Positions 8,939-17,792 are shown, counted from the first letter of the stretch. The stretch is 64,000 bases of DNA from Granulicella cerasi (GCF_025685575.1 NZ_JAGSYD010000003.1:798592-862591); one strand, 5' to 3'. Notes: generated by a model from the sequence alone, not told the origin. Numbers and translations: made by a program.

Positions 8939-11900
8939 CTAAAAGATCAGCTTCAGAGTGAACTGCATCGAACGAGGACCACCCTGCTGATAGAGCGAAC
9001 TCTGGGAGCCGAGGCTCGCATTGAGCATCTTCGTTGCCTGGCCGAATTGTGCATCGGACAATGTCGGATCGATATAACCGAAGTTCGCGTGGTTGAGGAT
9101 ATTGAACGCTTCCGCCCTGAACTGTAACGAAAGAGGTTCCGCGATCACGAAATTCCGGCGGACGGCAACGTTGACCTGGTTCGCTGCGAAACCGCGCACA
9201 AAGTTGCGAGACGCATTACCGGCAGCGGTTCCCGTTGGGAGGGTGAATGCGGCTGTGGCTGGCGATACCTTCGGTCCACCGTTCATTGCCCTTCCGCCGG
9301 GGTATTGCGAACCGTAGAGATAAATAGGATGTGCAGGGTTGTAGTTGACGCCGCTGTAATATTGGGTGCCGGTGCTATCCACCAAGAGGTTTCCCGTGAG
9401 GGTAATGGGGAATGCCGACCGTATATTCAAACGACCATCTATGCCCCATCCTTGGGAGAGGAACGCCAGAGTCGAATGCTTCACACTCGAAGGGATATCC
9501 CAGCTCAATCCACCTTGGAAATTGTTCCGAACATCGAAATCGGAGTTGCCATACGTCAACGGGTAAGACGCATTCGTAGATCCATAATCGAGCGAATGGC
9601 TCCAAGTGTACGAAGCGAGTGCCTGGAGTCCTTTTGTCACGGAGCGTTGGAATTTGAGTTGGAGTGCGTTGTAGTTTGAGGTCACCCCGTTGGGGTAGTA
9701 GAGAATAGATCCGAAGTTGGGATTGAGGGAGGAGACATTTGAGAGCTGTCTCTGCAAGAGACGCCTCCCTGATGCCCCGACATATGTGAGGGTCATCGTC
9801 TGGGCACGTCCCATAGCCTGATCTAGTCCGATGTTCCATTGCAGCGTGTATGGCGCTTGAAGATGATGCGGGAAGACGTATACGACTGCCGAAGTGTAAG
9901 GTGCGGTGGCGTTAATAGAGAAGTTGAAGAGGGACGAATCGAATGGAAGTGCGACGTTGCTCTTCGAGACCAACGCTCGGTATCCAACACCGGTATAACC
10001 GGTTGCTGCGGTCTGGTTCCCGGTATCGTAGAAGACTCCGGCTCCTGCCCGAATCACAGTTTCATGACCTTGTTGCTGGTGCGCAGTCCACGCAATCCCA
10101 AGCCGAGGCGCGAAGTTGTACCAATAGGTTGACCAGAGAGGTGTACCCGGAGGCGCAAGCGTCAGCGTCGATGGTTGCTTGGGATTTCCATAAGCGGTGT
10201 AAGGGATGCGACCGTCGGTAGCTCCCATAGGCGGGTTGAACTCCCAACGGATGCCCGCCGAAATACTCACAGTGGGCGCTACTCTCCATTCATCCTGGGC
10301 GAAGACCGACAACTCATTGAACGTTGGGGTCGCCGGAGCTAGCTTATAGATGTATGCCGTCGTAGCGGCATTGCCGACCATTGCGGCGCGAGAATAAAAG
10401 TAGGCGTAGGTAGCGATCGCTGTTGGATTGAGTGGAGAAGTCAGATGCCGGTAATCCACACCAATGCGAACCTGGTGATGCCCTGTACTCAGGGCAACCG
10501 TGTCGGTCATATTCCACTGACGCAGGCCGTTCGATGCATTGTAGACATTCAGAGCAGCCGAACCAACTCCTGTAACGTTGAGGTACGGATAATACTGATA
10601 CGTTGCGTAGGCTCCTGGAACACCAAAGAGGTCGTGGAAATTCCCGGGGTTCGCTCCACCAAAGCTATCAAGCGCACCAGTCTGCTTTGCTGTCGAGTCG
10701 GTAAAGCCCAATCGGAAGCTATTTGTTATTCCATGATTGAGCATTCCGTCGACACCAAGCGTATAGCTCACACTGTTCTGGCTCTGATGCAGCAGTGTTG
10801 ACAATGTGCGGCTGGAGGTCGAGGTTGGTGTGTCGCTGTACCGGAAAAAGGAGTTAAGGCGACTCGTGAGGCGCTGGTCGAGTCGAATACTGGTCGAATC
10901 TACAGACCCGGGAAGCGAGTATCCGGCCACGAAGGGAGAGAGTCCGCTGAGGACTCCGGTAGATGTCAACAGTTCATTGCCAGTAGGAAGTGGGAACGCA
11001 TTAAAGACTGGCTGAAGGGGAGCGGGAGCCGCACTACGGACGGCGGCTGAAGGAACGTACTGGAGAGTCGCCGCAGTGGGCTGAAGTAGTCGTAGACCTT
11101 CGTACGAGAAGAAGAAGAAGCTTCGATCCTTCCCTGAATAGAGCTTCGGAATAATGATCGGCCCGCCTAGCGTGCCACCGAAATCATTCTGGCGGAGTGC
11201 GGTCTTCCGTACACCGTTGAAATTATTGAACCAGTCGTTCGCATCAAAAACGTCATTCCGAAGGTAATCGAACGCCGTACCGTGAACCGCGTTTGTCCCT
11301 GCGCGGCTGGTGAATGAAAACTGACCGCCCGGGCTACGTCCATATTCCGCAGAGTAGGAAGAACTGGACACACGGAACTCCTGTAGCGCATCTACAGAGA
11401 TGAGACTTTGCGTCGTTCCCAATGCCGTAGAGCCCGGAACAGATCCGGTGGTGCCACTTTGTCCTGTGCCATTTGGGAAACCGGCGCCCGTGTTCGCTGA
11501 AACGCCATCAAGAGTGTAATAGTTTGCTTCAGTTCGTTGACCATTGACACTGAAATCACCTTGCGATTGGACCGAGGGCGACGACTGAGGACTTGCTGTG
11601 ATTACGCCCGGGGTCATCGAGATCAGATCTTGGAAGCTCCGTCCATTCAAGGGCATGTTCTTCACGAACTTCTGGTCCACGACTGTGCTCACTGAAGCAT
11701 CACTTGTATTTATAAGAGAGCTTCCCCCGTCTACCGATACCTCCTGCTGCGCTCCTCCGACCTGAAGTGTCACGTTGAAAACGAGCGTCTGCCCCACCGT
11801 GAGCACCAACGGTCCGCTTGCCGCAGTGCTGAAGCTCGGTGCCTGCACGTAGACGCGGTACGAACCCGGATTCAGGAACGGAGCGCTATAGGCTCCGGCA

Positions 11901-12112
11901 TTGTTGGTATGGAGCGTTCTGGTGGTTCCTTGAGATTGCTCCACAATGCGTATTTCGGCACCACGGATAACGGCACCAGAGGCATCCTGGATCTGTCCGG
12001 TGATCGCCGCCGTTTGGGCAAAGCACTTCATCGAGATAAACGTCAGACCTAGAAAGAAAACAAGACGGCAAAGAGAGCGCACGATGGTTCTCCGATCAAA
12101 TAAGAATGGCAA
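8939..12112 (-). CDS. TonB-dependent outer-membrane receptor, Oar-like
   Basis: A 1,057-residue receptor with a signal peptide ending at CFAQ, an N-terminal carboxypeptidase-regulatory-like domain (AAITGQIQDASGAVIRGAEI, about 33-120), a TonB plug (KNMPLNGRSFQDLISMTPGV) and a long beta-barrel ending SMQFTLKLIF. This is the standard Acidobacteriota Oar-type receptor, which imports large or unusual ligands using TonB energy. Just downstream is an S9 peptidase, and just upstream (6 bases) are anti-sigma and sigma genes, so the ligand is probably a peptide cleaved after uptake, with surface sensing feeding back on expression. Confidence 0.9.
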   Translation of the reverse strand: MPFLFDRRTIVRSLCRLVFFLGLTFISMKCFAQTAAITGQIQDASGAVIRGAEIRIVEQSQGTTRTLHTNNAGAYSAPFLNPGSYRVYVQAPSFSTAASGPLVLTVGQTLVFNVTLQVGGAQQEVSVDGGSSLINTSDASVSTVVDQKFVKNMPLNGRSFQDLISMTPGVITASPQSSPSVQSQGDFSVNGQRTEANYYTLDGVSANTGAGFPNGTGQSGTTGSVPGSTALGTTQSLISVDALQEFRVSSSSYSAEYGRSPGGQFSFTSRAGTNAVHGTAFDYLRNDVFDANDWFNNFNGVRKTALRQNDFGGTLGGPIIIPKLYSGKDRSFFFFSYEGLRLLQPTAATLQYVPSAAVRSAAPAPLQPVFNAFPLPTGNELLTSTGVLSGLSPFVAGYSLPGSVDSTSIRLDQRLTSRLNSFFRYSDTPTSTSSRTLSTLLHQSQNSVSYTLGVDGMLNHGITNSFRLGFTDSTAKQTGALDSFGGANPGNFHDLFGVPGAYATYQYYPYLNVTGVGSAALNVYNASNGLRQWNMTDTVALSTGHHQVRIGVDYRHLTSPLNPTAIATYAYFYSRAAMVGNAATTAYIYKLAPATPTFNELSVFAQDEWRVAPTVSISAGIRWEFNPPMGATDGRIPYTAYGNPKQPSTLTLAPPGTPLWSTYWYNFAPRLGIAWTAHQQQGHETVIRAGAGVFYDTGNQTAATGYTGVGYRALVSKSNVALPFDSSLFNFSINATAPYTSAVVYVFPHHLQAPYTLQWNIGLDQAMGRAQTMTLTYVGASGRRLLQRQLSNVSSLNPNFGSILYYPNGVTSNYNALQLKFQRSVTKGLQALASYTWSHSLDYGSTNASYPLTYGNSDFDVRNNFQGGLSWDIPSSVKHSTLAFLSQGWGIDGRLNIRSAFPITLTGNLLVDSTGTQYYSGVNYNPAHPIYLYGSQYPGGRAMNGGPKVSPATAAFTLPTGTAAGNASRNFVRGFAANQVNVAVRRNFVIAEPLSLQFRAEAFNILNHANFGYIDPTLSDAQFGQATKMLNASLGSQSSLYQQGGPRSMQFTLKLIF

Positions 12113-12117
12113 AGCAT

Positions 12118-13791
12118 TTACTTCTGGTTCGAATCAAGCTGCGTTGAACTGCGGATGGTCAATAAGATTTCGTAGAGCTCAGTGGCAATCTCCGGTGCTG
12201 GCCGCGGCGAAATTGCGCTGCCCGAGATCAACTCTCTGCACAGAGACTCGGTACGCTCGGCACTGGACTTGAGCGCCCCGGACTTGCCTCGCTCGGCGGA
12301 GCGAGGGGCTACGAAGCCGAGGCGATTGAGTTCCGCAACCTCGGTGTTGATGGCAGCGTCGAGCCGGTTGGTATAGCTGGTGACCAGAGTTTTATATGAA
12401 GACTCGGTATCGGCTGATGAGTTCTCGAATCGTGTTCGCACCTCTTCGAGGCGAGCAACATTCTGATGAATGCTCAGGGCTGCGTCCAGGAGTTGCTGAG
12501 AGCTATTGTTGAGCTCGTCTAGCCGGTGGACACCTTGGAGATAGGTCTGGAGCGGAGACGGGCTGGCATCCAGCGACTCGACTTTGAGGGGAGCGACTGT
12601 AGAGGCGTGAAGAGGTGCGCTCTCCAGTTCTGTGAAGCTCAGGATGTTGCTCGTCACATGCGGGATCATGCCAAGCTGAGAGAGGAGCGCCCGCTTTCTC
12701 TCGTTGGTCTCGACCACACCTTTAACCTGAACCCCTTGCTTCGTGCGGACGACACTAATCTGCTCTCCCTCATCCGCATGGAGTCGGTTGAGGCTAAGAC
12801 GTGCGGAGAGCTCTGCGACATCAATCTCGTTCTCCGATAGCGGAACAGGTATATGAACCGCGAGGCTGGACTGCACACCGTGGATGGGATCGAACAGTGC
12901 CTGGTTGACAGCACTCCAATCCAGCACGGCATAGCTCAACTCGGCAATCTCAATGTTTCCTGACGCGCGGGTTTCGATTGTCCGCTGTACGGGATGAAAG
13001 TCGGATAGGCGTACCGTCAGGGACTCACGCGATACAGGGCCGCTCTCTAGTGTGGTCACTAGGGTGAGGTGGCGGTCGTCGTCTTGTCGCACGGCGTCAG
13101 AAAGCACGCGTTGCTGATCGTGCCAGTCGCGATACGACGTCGCCGAAAGCGGATTGTCCCAATCAACGCCCACTTGCGATAACGCCTGTTTCACCGGATG
13201 TTCCGGTTGGCTGACAGGCTCCAGCCGCCTATGGCGAAGACCTTTGGCATCGCGGTAGAGGTCGCGGCTGATTCGCGCTTGAGCAGCGTCGATGCTGACG
13301 CGCTGGTAGATCACGCCGGTGCGCTGCGTTGGCACGTCTTCTGCTGCCGTAGCACGAACGAGAAACTGAGAAGGAGTGATGGCTTGCTTGTCTCGATGCC
13401 AGACAAAGAAGAGGAGAATGCCAGCTATCGATACGATGGCTGTGCTGGCCAGAAGTGGGGTCATCTGTTGTCCTATCCACAAGCGCATGCGCGTGATGCT
13501 TCCCCGCCATACGAATGAAGCCGTACTCGGGGCGGGATGCGCACGTAGGGTCTGGAGTAGGTGCTGCCGTCGGCCTGAATCGGGCGGCACACTCAATGTG
13601 AGGCGTGTGCGATAGTCCGTTAGCTGCATTGCCGCCCGATCTAAGGCTTCTCGGCGGGAACGGCAATGCCAGCAGGCCTCAAGGTGAGACTTGATGCGGT
13701 ACGCACGGAAGGAAGACAACTCGCCAGAGATGAGGCGCGACAACATTTCATCTGAGACATGGCGGTTCAACGAATTCAGCAGCAGTTTCAT
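12118..13791 (-). CDS. Membrane anti-sigma factor with zinc-finger N-terminus
   Basis: About 557 residues. The N-terminus has an HxxxCxxC zinc-binding anti-sigma motif (HLEACWHC, residues 36-43), one membrane helix follows at about 109-131, and a long periplasmic part of mixed helices with a helical region near 450-540 follows. The start at 13791 (MKLLLNSLNR) overlaps the stop of the sigma gene (ATGA); an in-frame upstream ATG at 14094 lies inside the sigma gene and is unlikely. Its expected role is to hold the partner ECF sigma factor at the membrane until the outer-membrane receptor signals, but the periplasmic part is not an obvious FecR domain. Confidence 0.75.
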   Translation of the reverse strand: MKLLLNSLNRHVSDEMLSRLISGELSSFRAYRIKSHLEACWHCRSRREALDRAAMQLTDYRTRLTLSVPPDSGRRQHLLQTLRAHPAPSTASFVWRGSITRMRLWIGQQMTPLLASTAIVSIAGILLFFVWHRDKQAITPSQFLVRATAAEDVPTQRTGVIYQRVSIDAAQARISRDLYRDAKGLRHRRLEPVSQPEHPVKQALSQVGVDWDNPLSATSYRDWHDQQRVLSDAVRQDDDRHLTLVTTLESGPVSRESLTVRLSDFHPVQRTIETRASGNIEIAELSYAVLDWSAVNQALFDPIHGVQSSLAVHIPVPLSENEIDVAELSARLSLNRLHADEGEQISVVRTKQGVQVKGVVETNERKRALLSQLGMIPHVTSNILSFTELESAPLHASTVAPLKVESLDASPSPLQTYLQGVHRLDELNNSSQQLLDAALSIHQNVARLEEVRTRFENSSADTESSYKTLVTSYTNRLDAAINTEVAELNRLGFVAPRSAERGKSGALKSSAERTESLCRELISGSAISPRPAPEIATELYEILLTIRSSTQLDSNQK

Positions 13792-14315
13792 AGACTCCCC
13801 GCCAGTAGTGCTAACGCTCGATGAACTAGTTCGGAGACCCGCTTGATACTCACTCCCATCACTTCTGCAATTTCCCGGTAGCGCAGATCCTCCGCCCGGA
13901 GCAGAACGGCGGCTCGCTGTTGAGGTGTGAGTTTTCCAAGCGCTACGGTGACCTGTTGAATCTCCTGAGTCCGGATGGCCTGCTCTTCCGGAGACAGCGA
14001 GGCGTCGATCAGGAGATCGAATACGCTGATTACTTCTGTATCGGGCTGAATTCGCCGCGCCTCTCGGAACAGGTCCATTGCACGGTTGTGACAAACACGA
14101 AAGAGCCAGCCACGGAGGTTCTCGTTCGCGTTTTTGGCTTGAAGATGTTCGTAAAGACGGATGAATGCGTCGTGGATCGCATCCTCAGCCTCAGGAACTG
14201 CAAGTCCGAGGCCGGCGAGGTAGATGAGCAACGCCGGTCGAGTCTGGTCGTACAGAGCCATGACCGTGTCTTCGTTTGTGGGTTGGAAAGAAGTCGTGCC
14301 GGCAAACAGGCTCAT
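13788..14315 (-). CDS. ECF-type RNA polymerase sigma factor
   Basis: About 175 residues. Region 2 is visible in DAIHDAFIRLYEHLQ and LRGWLFRVCHNRAMDLFRE, and region 4 in LGKLTPQQRAAVLLRAEDL and YREIAEVMGVSIKRVSELV. I chose ATG 14315 to match the usual family length; ATG 14411 adds 32 non-conserved residues and cannot be excluded. It is the first gene of the sigma/anti-sigma/receptor/peptidase operon, and ECF sigma factors in this arrangement normally transcribe their own operon. Confidence 0.85.
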   Translation of the reverse strand: MSLFAGTTSFQPTNEDTVMALYDQTRPALLIYLAGLGLAVPEAEDAIHDAFIRLYEHLQAKNANENLRGWLFRVCHNRAMDLFREARRIQPDTEVISVFDLLIDASLSPEEQAIRTQEIQQVTVALGKLTPQQRAAVLLRAEDLRYREIAEVMGVSIKRVSELVHRALALLAGSL

Positions 14316-14411
14316 GGGAAGTCCGCGGTCATACGGACCCGGCGGCGTGCCGGCGAAGCACAAACCGCGGTCAGCGAGTAGAACGACCCGTATTGTGTGG
14401 ATCGAAACCAT

Positions 14412-15242
14412 GTCCTATATGCCCTGTATGACCAAACAACGCGGAACCCACGGGATTTTTACCCCCCTTCTCTATTTTTGTGCGGGGCCGTCCCAGAAGA
14501 AAACTGAACTTGCGGAGCGCTTGAAGAAAGGAGGTACCTGCCCCGGCCATCTCTGCGCGAGACCTTTGTGCCTCCGCCTAGAGGAAGATGTCTTGCACGC
14601 TTTCTCACGTATCCCTCTTTTCTGTCTATTTCCAAACATGGTCTTCCGTCTGGGGGTGCGTCAGCTCACATCACTTATAGGGTCGCGTTGCGGCAGAAAC
14701 GTCCCGCTACTAGGGAGGCGGAAGAGCGGAACACGGCTGGAGACACGCGAGGGGCACCTTCGGGAATTCACTGCAAAGCTGCTTTACGCAGTTCCATGTG
14801 ATTTCGCACGAGGCGCTTGGGAATCTTCAGGCGCTTTTCGGTTTGCCCAATCATGACGCCCTAGTGGATGATGGAGGAGGGCGGGCACGCACCGTCCTGG
14901 GTGTCGAAACCCAAGCAGAAACGCCGTGTGCTGGCGACAGCCACGGAACGAATTTCCCAACGCCTTTTGCGTCGGGGAGCCACAGACGTATGTCCAGGCT
15001 TTGCGGCTAAAGGTTTGTGGAACCGCGTGTTTCTGCCGGTTTTCGAACTCCCCGACGAGGGTTATCAAGGGCTATTTGCGGGGGCGCACCGCAAATGTTT
15101 CTCCCTTCAGACCAGGTTGGAGGAGTATGCTATTCCCGCCTGCTTATCAGAAATTCCGCATTGCGCTAGAGCCAGTTGCTTGTTGCTGCTCCTGTTATCG
15201 CCTTGGGCTGTCCCACATGCCAGAGAACATGGATGGCGATAC
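14412..15242. other. About 830 bp with no convincing gene
   Basis: Between the ECF sigma gene and the zincin-like gene I see no open frame with a believable protein. Several overlapping frames exist but have shadow-like composition. A 28-codon frame (MIGQTEKRLKIPKRLVRNHM, minus strand near 14860) is basic and amphipathic but has no clear ribosome-binding site. I looked for a lasso-peptide precursor or maturation gene here and found none. The stretch may be decayed DNA at a cargo junction. Confidence 0.4.
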
Positions 15243-16208
15243 ATGGAACTAATCTTCGACAGCCACGGTGCTAAAGAACTCCGACTACCACCTCGATGCA
15301 CGCTCGATCTTTCCGGCCTCGAACAACCGGAGGTTCAAGAGGCCCTTACGCTCTGCTTGCAAGAGAATCTGTATATCGCAGCCAGCGTCGGGATCGATCT
15401 CACGGCCCTGGACGGCGTGACCTTTGCAGTTGATTGCCGGAAGGCGGCGTGTGCTCTTCAAAATCTCCCGGCAGGGGCATTACCGCTAGAAGTTGGCTCA
15501 CAACCCGAATCGATGGAATTGGCAAGAACCGCGGCCGTTTGGCGTGACGATGCATTACGGTTTCACATCGTGATCCGTTTCGGCTTGGGGCTCATGGCCC
15601 TTTCCCCTGATAGAGACATGCAACGATTGGCACTCGCTTGTATGGCGCATGAAGCAGCACATGTGGAACACGAAAGCCATCTCTACCGAACGTTTCCAGA
15701 GAGCTACGGAAAGCCACTGGAATGCGGCAACCGCTCCCGGAAGGCTTTTCTCAAGGCGATGGATGTTTGGAGTGAATACGCGGCGTGTCGGTCCTCAGCA
15801 CTCTTCCGCCCCGAAGCTGTCGCAGAGTTTGAGGCCATTGTTTGCCGTGCGCTTGACGACTGTGACGGGAAGACGGAGCAAGCCAGAACACAAAACGAAG
15901 AACGAGATGAGATATTGATACGCCGGGAAACGGAACAGATTGTTGGCGACGTTTTTATTTGCGCGGGCTACCTGCTGGGCCAAATGCACGGTTTGGGTCA
16001 GTGGCTGACAGACCCGCGCCCAAATCTTGAAGACACATTCCGGCGTCAGCCAACGTTCGCCGCATCCATTCGGAGGCTGGAAAATGTCTTAGTCCAAATG
16101 TGGTCCACGAAATTGTCCTGGGATTCCATTGAAGTCTTCGCGCCGATCTACGACTTGATATGCGAGCGCGCTGACGGCTCCGATTCGAGCATGGGTACGG
16201 TAACCTAG
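15243..16208 (+). CDS. Unknown protein with a zincin HExxH motif
   Basis: About 321 residues starting MELIFDSHGAKEL. It carries HEAAHVEHESH (HExxH at 136-140) in a predicted helix, with WSEYAACRSSA downstream that could supply the third metal ligand, as in gluzincin-like proteases. It has no signal peptide or membrane segment. The frame is open upstream to 14868, but that part reads like non-coding sequence; I prefer 15243 although its ribosome-binding site is weak. I do not recognise the family. It sits beside a decayed DUF1016 gene and may be part of a defence or toxin locus. Confidence 0.5.
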   Translation: MELIFDSHGAKELRLPPRCTLDLSGLEQPEVQEALTLCLQENLYIAASVGIDLTALDGVTFAVDCRKAACALQNLPAGALPLEVGSQPESMELARTAAVWRDDALRFHIVIRFGLGLMALSPDRDMQRLALACMAHEAAHVEHESHLYRTFPESYGKPLECGNRSRKAFLKAMDVWSEYAACRSSALFRPEAVAEFEAIVCRALDDCDGKTEQARTQNEERDEILIRRETEQIVGDVFICAGYLLGQMHGLGQWLTDPRPNLEDTFRRQPTFAASIRRLENVLVQMWSTKLSWDSIEVFAPIYDLICERADGSDSSMGTVT

Positions 16209-16213
16209 TAGGG

Positions 16214-16540
16214 GTGTCTGAGCGCAAGGTCCCATCCATCTCCACCTATTCAGCGGTTCTTGCGACCATCAAGGAACGAGTACGTGCCTCACAGGTTCGC
16301 GCCAGCCTCACGGTGAGTCGAGAGTGATCCAGTTGTACTGGTCAATTGGTCAGGAGATTCTTTCCCGGCAGAAGGCGGACCTGTCGTCTGAATCTCCCGG
16401 CTTCGAAGGTTTCAGCCCTCGCAATCTGAAGTATGAGCGCCTTCGCAGAGGCGTGGCCTGATCCCCTAATAGTGCCACAGCTTGTGGCACTATTACCCTG
16501 GGGCGATCATCGTAATCTGATGGATCGGGTAAAGGGTGCA
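16214..16540 (+). pseudogene. Decayed YhcG/DUF1016 PDDEXK-family gene
   Basis: From GTG 16214 the frame gives AVLATIKERVRASQVRASL, then after a frame change near 16320 IQLYWSIGQEILSRQ and GFEGFSPRNLKY, then after another shift near 16432 SAFAEAWPDPLIVPQLVALL and PWGDHRNLMDRVK. These are, in order, the conserved N-terminal words of YhcG/DUF1016 proteins. At least two frameshifts and an internal loss of roughly ten residues after SRQ break the gene, and the C-terminal PDDEXK domain is gone. Intact members are found in defence islands. Confidence 0.8.
16467..16495. repeat. 12-bp perfect inverted repeat inside the DUF1016 remnant
   Basis: TAATAGTGCCAC at 16467-16478 is mirrored exactly by GTGGCACTATTA at 16484-16495, with a five-base loop. 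It lies about 100 bases upstream of the acpS-like gene. It could be a protein-binding site or hairpin, or an accident of the decayed coding sequence, which still reads PLIVPQLVALLPW here. Confidence 0.6.
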
Positions 16541-16598
16541 TATCGGGGAGCTCTGGATGAGTATCTTCGGGCAGCAGTTGGGCGATAAGAGGCCACGG

Positions 16599-16979
16599 AT
16601 GAAGGTAGTAGGTGTCGGAACGGATTTAGTCGATGTTGCGGAATTACGGGCTTCAGCAGAGCGGCAGCCGGGCAAGTACCTTGGACGGATCTTCACGTCT
16701 GCAGAAATGAAATATGCCGAATTGCAGGCAGATCCGATTCAGTGTTTAGCCGGAAAACTCGCCGCTAAAGAAGCACTCATGAAATGCCTCCAGAGCGGAT
16801 GGTCTGATGATGTTGATTGGCTGCACATTGCGGTGCTCAATACGTCGGAGGGTGCGCCTTATCTGGAATTGAGCCATGGTGCTGCGGACAGAATGGCCGC
16901 GCTCGGCGGGAGCACGGCCAACGTCAGCATCAGCCATCTTCCTACTCTGGCTTCGGCAGTTGTCATCGTCACGGGATGA
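16599..16979 (+). CDS. acpS: Holo-[acyl-carrier-protein] synthase (AcpS-type)
   Basis: 126 residues, the normal AcpS length. Signatures are VVGVGTDLVDVAEL at the N-terminus (metal-binding Asp in GTDLV) and LAGKLAAKEALMKCL (the KEA catalytic helix), ending with ISHLPTLASAVVIV. AcpS transfers 4'-phosphopantetheine from CoA to a serine of acyl carrier proteins. I start at ATG 16599 with AGAGG upstream; the longer frame to 16536 overlaps the DUF1016 remnant. It faces the ThyA-like gene with a 2-base gap. Finding acpS within cargo is odd: it is either a displaced housekeeping copy or a partner for a carrier protein not seen here. Confidence 0.8.
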   Translation: MKVVGVGTDLVDVAELRASAERQPGKYLGRIFTSAEMKYAELQADPIQCLAGKLAAKEALMKCLQSGWSDDVDWLHIAVLNTSEGAPYLELSHGAADRMAALGGSTANVSISHLPTLASAVVIVTG

Positions 16980-16981
16980 CG

Positions 16982-17791
16982 TTAGACCATGAGCACTGGA
17001 GAAGAGCAGGCTTGGCGGCAGTTCTTCAAAAGGCTCTGGACATCCTGAAGCTTCCACCCCGTATTTCCGCCATGTTCTAGTTGCGCCAATGTGGAATGAC
17101 AGACCAGGGGGCCGATTGTCAGCCCAACCTGTTCCGCGATGAAACACATTAACTGGGAGAGTCCAAGCAGGTTGCCCAGAGTTTTTTGAACGTAAAAATG
17201 GGATCGATAGAGGGCGGTCAGGGACAACCGGTCATCGGGATGCAATTTGAAACTGAGGTGTGTGAGGCAGGGCTGTCCTAGGGTTCGATCGCAGTCGGCC
17301 GCAGGCTGATACAGAGCTACATCCATTTCCACTTCACCGTTGAGAAGGTCCATTTCGTATGCAGCGCGCATGCGTCCCTTCTTCTTCTGCTTCTTAAGCT
17401 TCTCAACAAGAATTTCAAGCATGGAACTGTTGCGTTCATCCGCAATCACGGTGCGATCCAACATTCGATGGGCGTAGGTTCCCCAACTTTCCTTCATCTT
17501 GGGATAGAGCGCAGGAAATTCGTCGAACACGGCCTTTGCGCCGCCGTGCAGGTAGTGTCCCGCAGGAAAGATCGTGCCGGCTATGGAGCTGAGGGGATAC
17601 TGATCCTTCGAGACGAGAAAGGCGTTTAGCACCTCGTGAAGCTCAAAGTCCTCTGGTGTGACTTTGTCCGGGGAGGCAATGCCGAGAATCACGTTGTAGA
17701 GTGTCGCGTCGTCTTGGGAAGCAAGCAGCTCCGCGGCTCTCAACCAAGTGCTTGTGCAAGTCTTATCTTCGACGGTATGAAGAATGCTCAT
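16982..17791 (-). CDS. Thymidylate-synthase-like protein
   Basis: 269 residues. The C-terminal half aligns by eye with the ThyA catalytic core. GQPCLTHLSFKL holds a Cys (175) where ThyA has the PCH nucleophile, with His at +3 rather than +1. DRLSLTALYRSHFYV matches the RS phosphate-binding segment (Arg196), and LGNLLGLSQLMCFIAEQ keeps the Asn (208) that in ThyA recognises uracil rather than cytosine. The N-terminal half differs from folate-dependent ThyA. Related enzymes include phage dUMP/dCMP hydroxymethylases. It is last in a five-gene coupled operon, one base after the papain-like gene. A dUMP-type substrate is inference. Confidence 0.65.
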   Translation of the reverse strand: MSILHTVEDKTCTSTWLRAAELLASQDDATLYNVILGIASPDKVTPEDFELHEVLNAFLVSKDQYPLSSIAGTIFPAGHYLHGGAKAVFDEFPALYPKMKESWGTYAHRMLDRTVIADERNSSMLEILVEKLKKQKKKGRMRAAYEMDLLNGEVEMDVALYQPAADCDRTLGQPCLTHLSFKLHPDDRLSLTALYRSHFYVQKTLGNLLGLSQLMCFIAEQVGLTIGPLVCHSTLAQLEHGGNTGWKLQDVQSLLKNCRQACSSPVLMV

Positions 17792-17792
17792 A

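Noticed and set aside
12118..14094. 658-residue version of the anti-sigma factor
   Set aside because: The extra 101 residues lie within the sigma-factor gene in another frame; the ATGA-coupled start at 13791 fits better.
14412..15242. Lasso-peptide precursor or maturation gene near the receptor operon
   Set aside because: No frame shows a leader plus Gly/Cys-start core or B/C enzyme motifs; the frames present look like shadows.
14868..15242. Longer N-terminus for the zincin-like protein
   Set aside because: The upstream frame is open but its composition (Leu run, Cys-rich, no motif) is unlike the rest; kept only as an alternative start.
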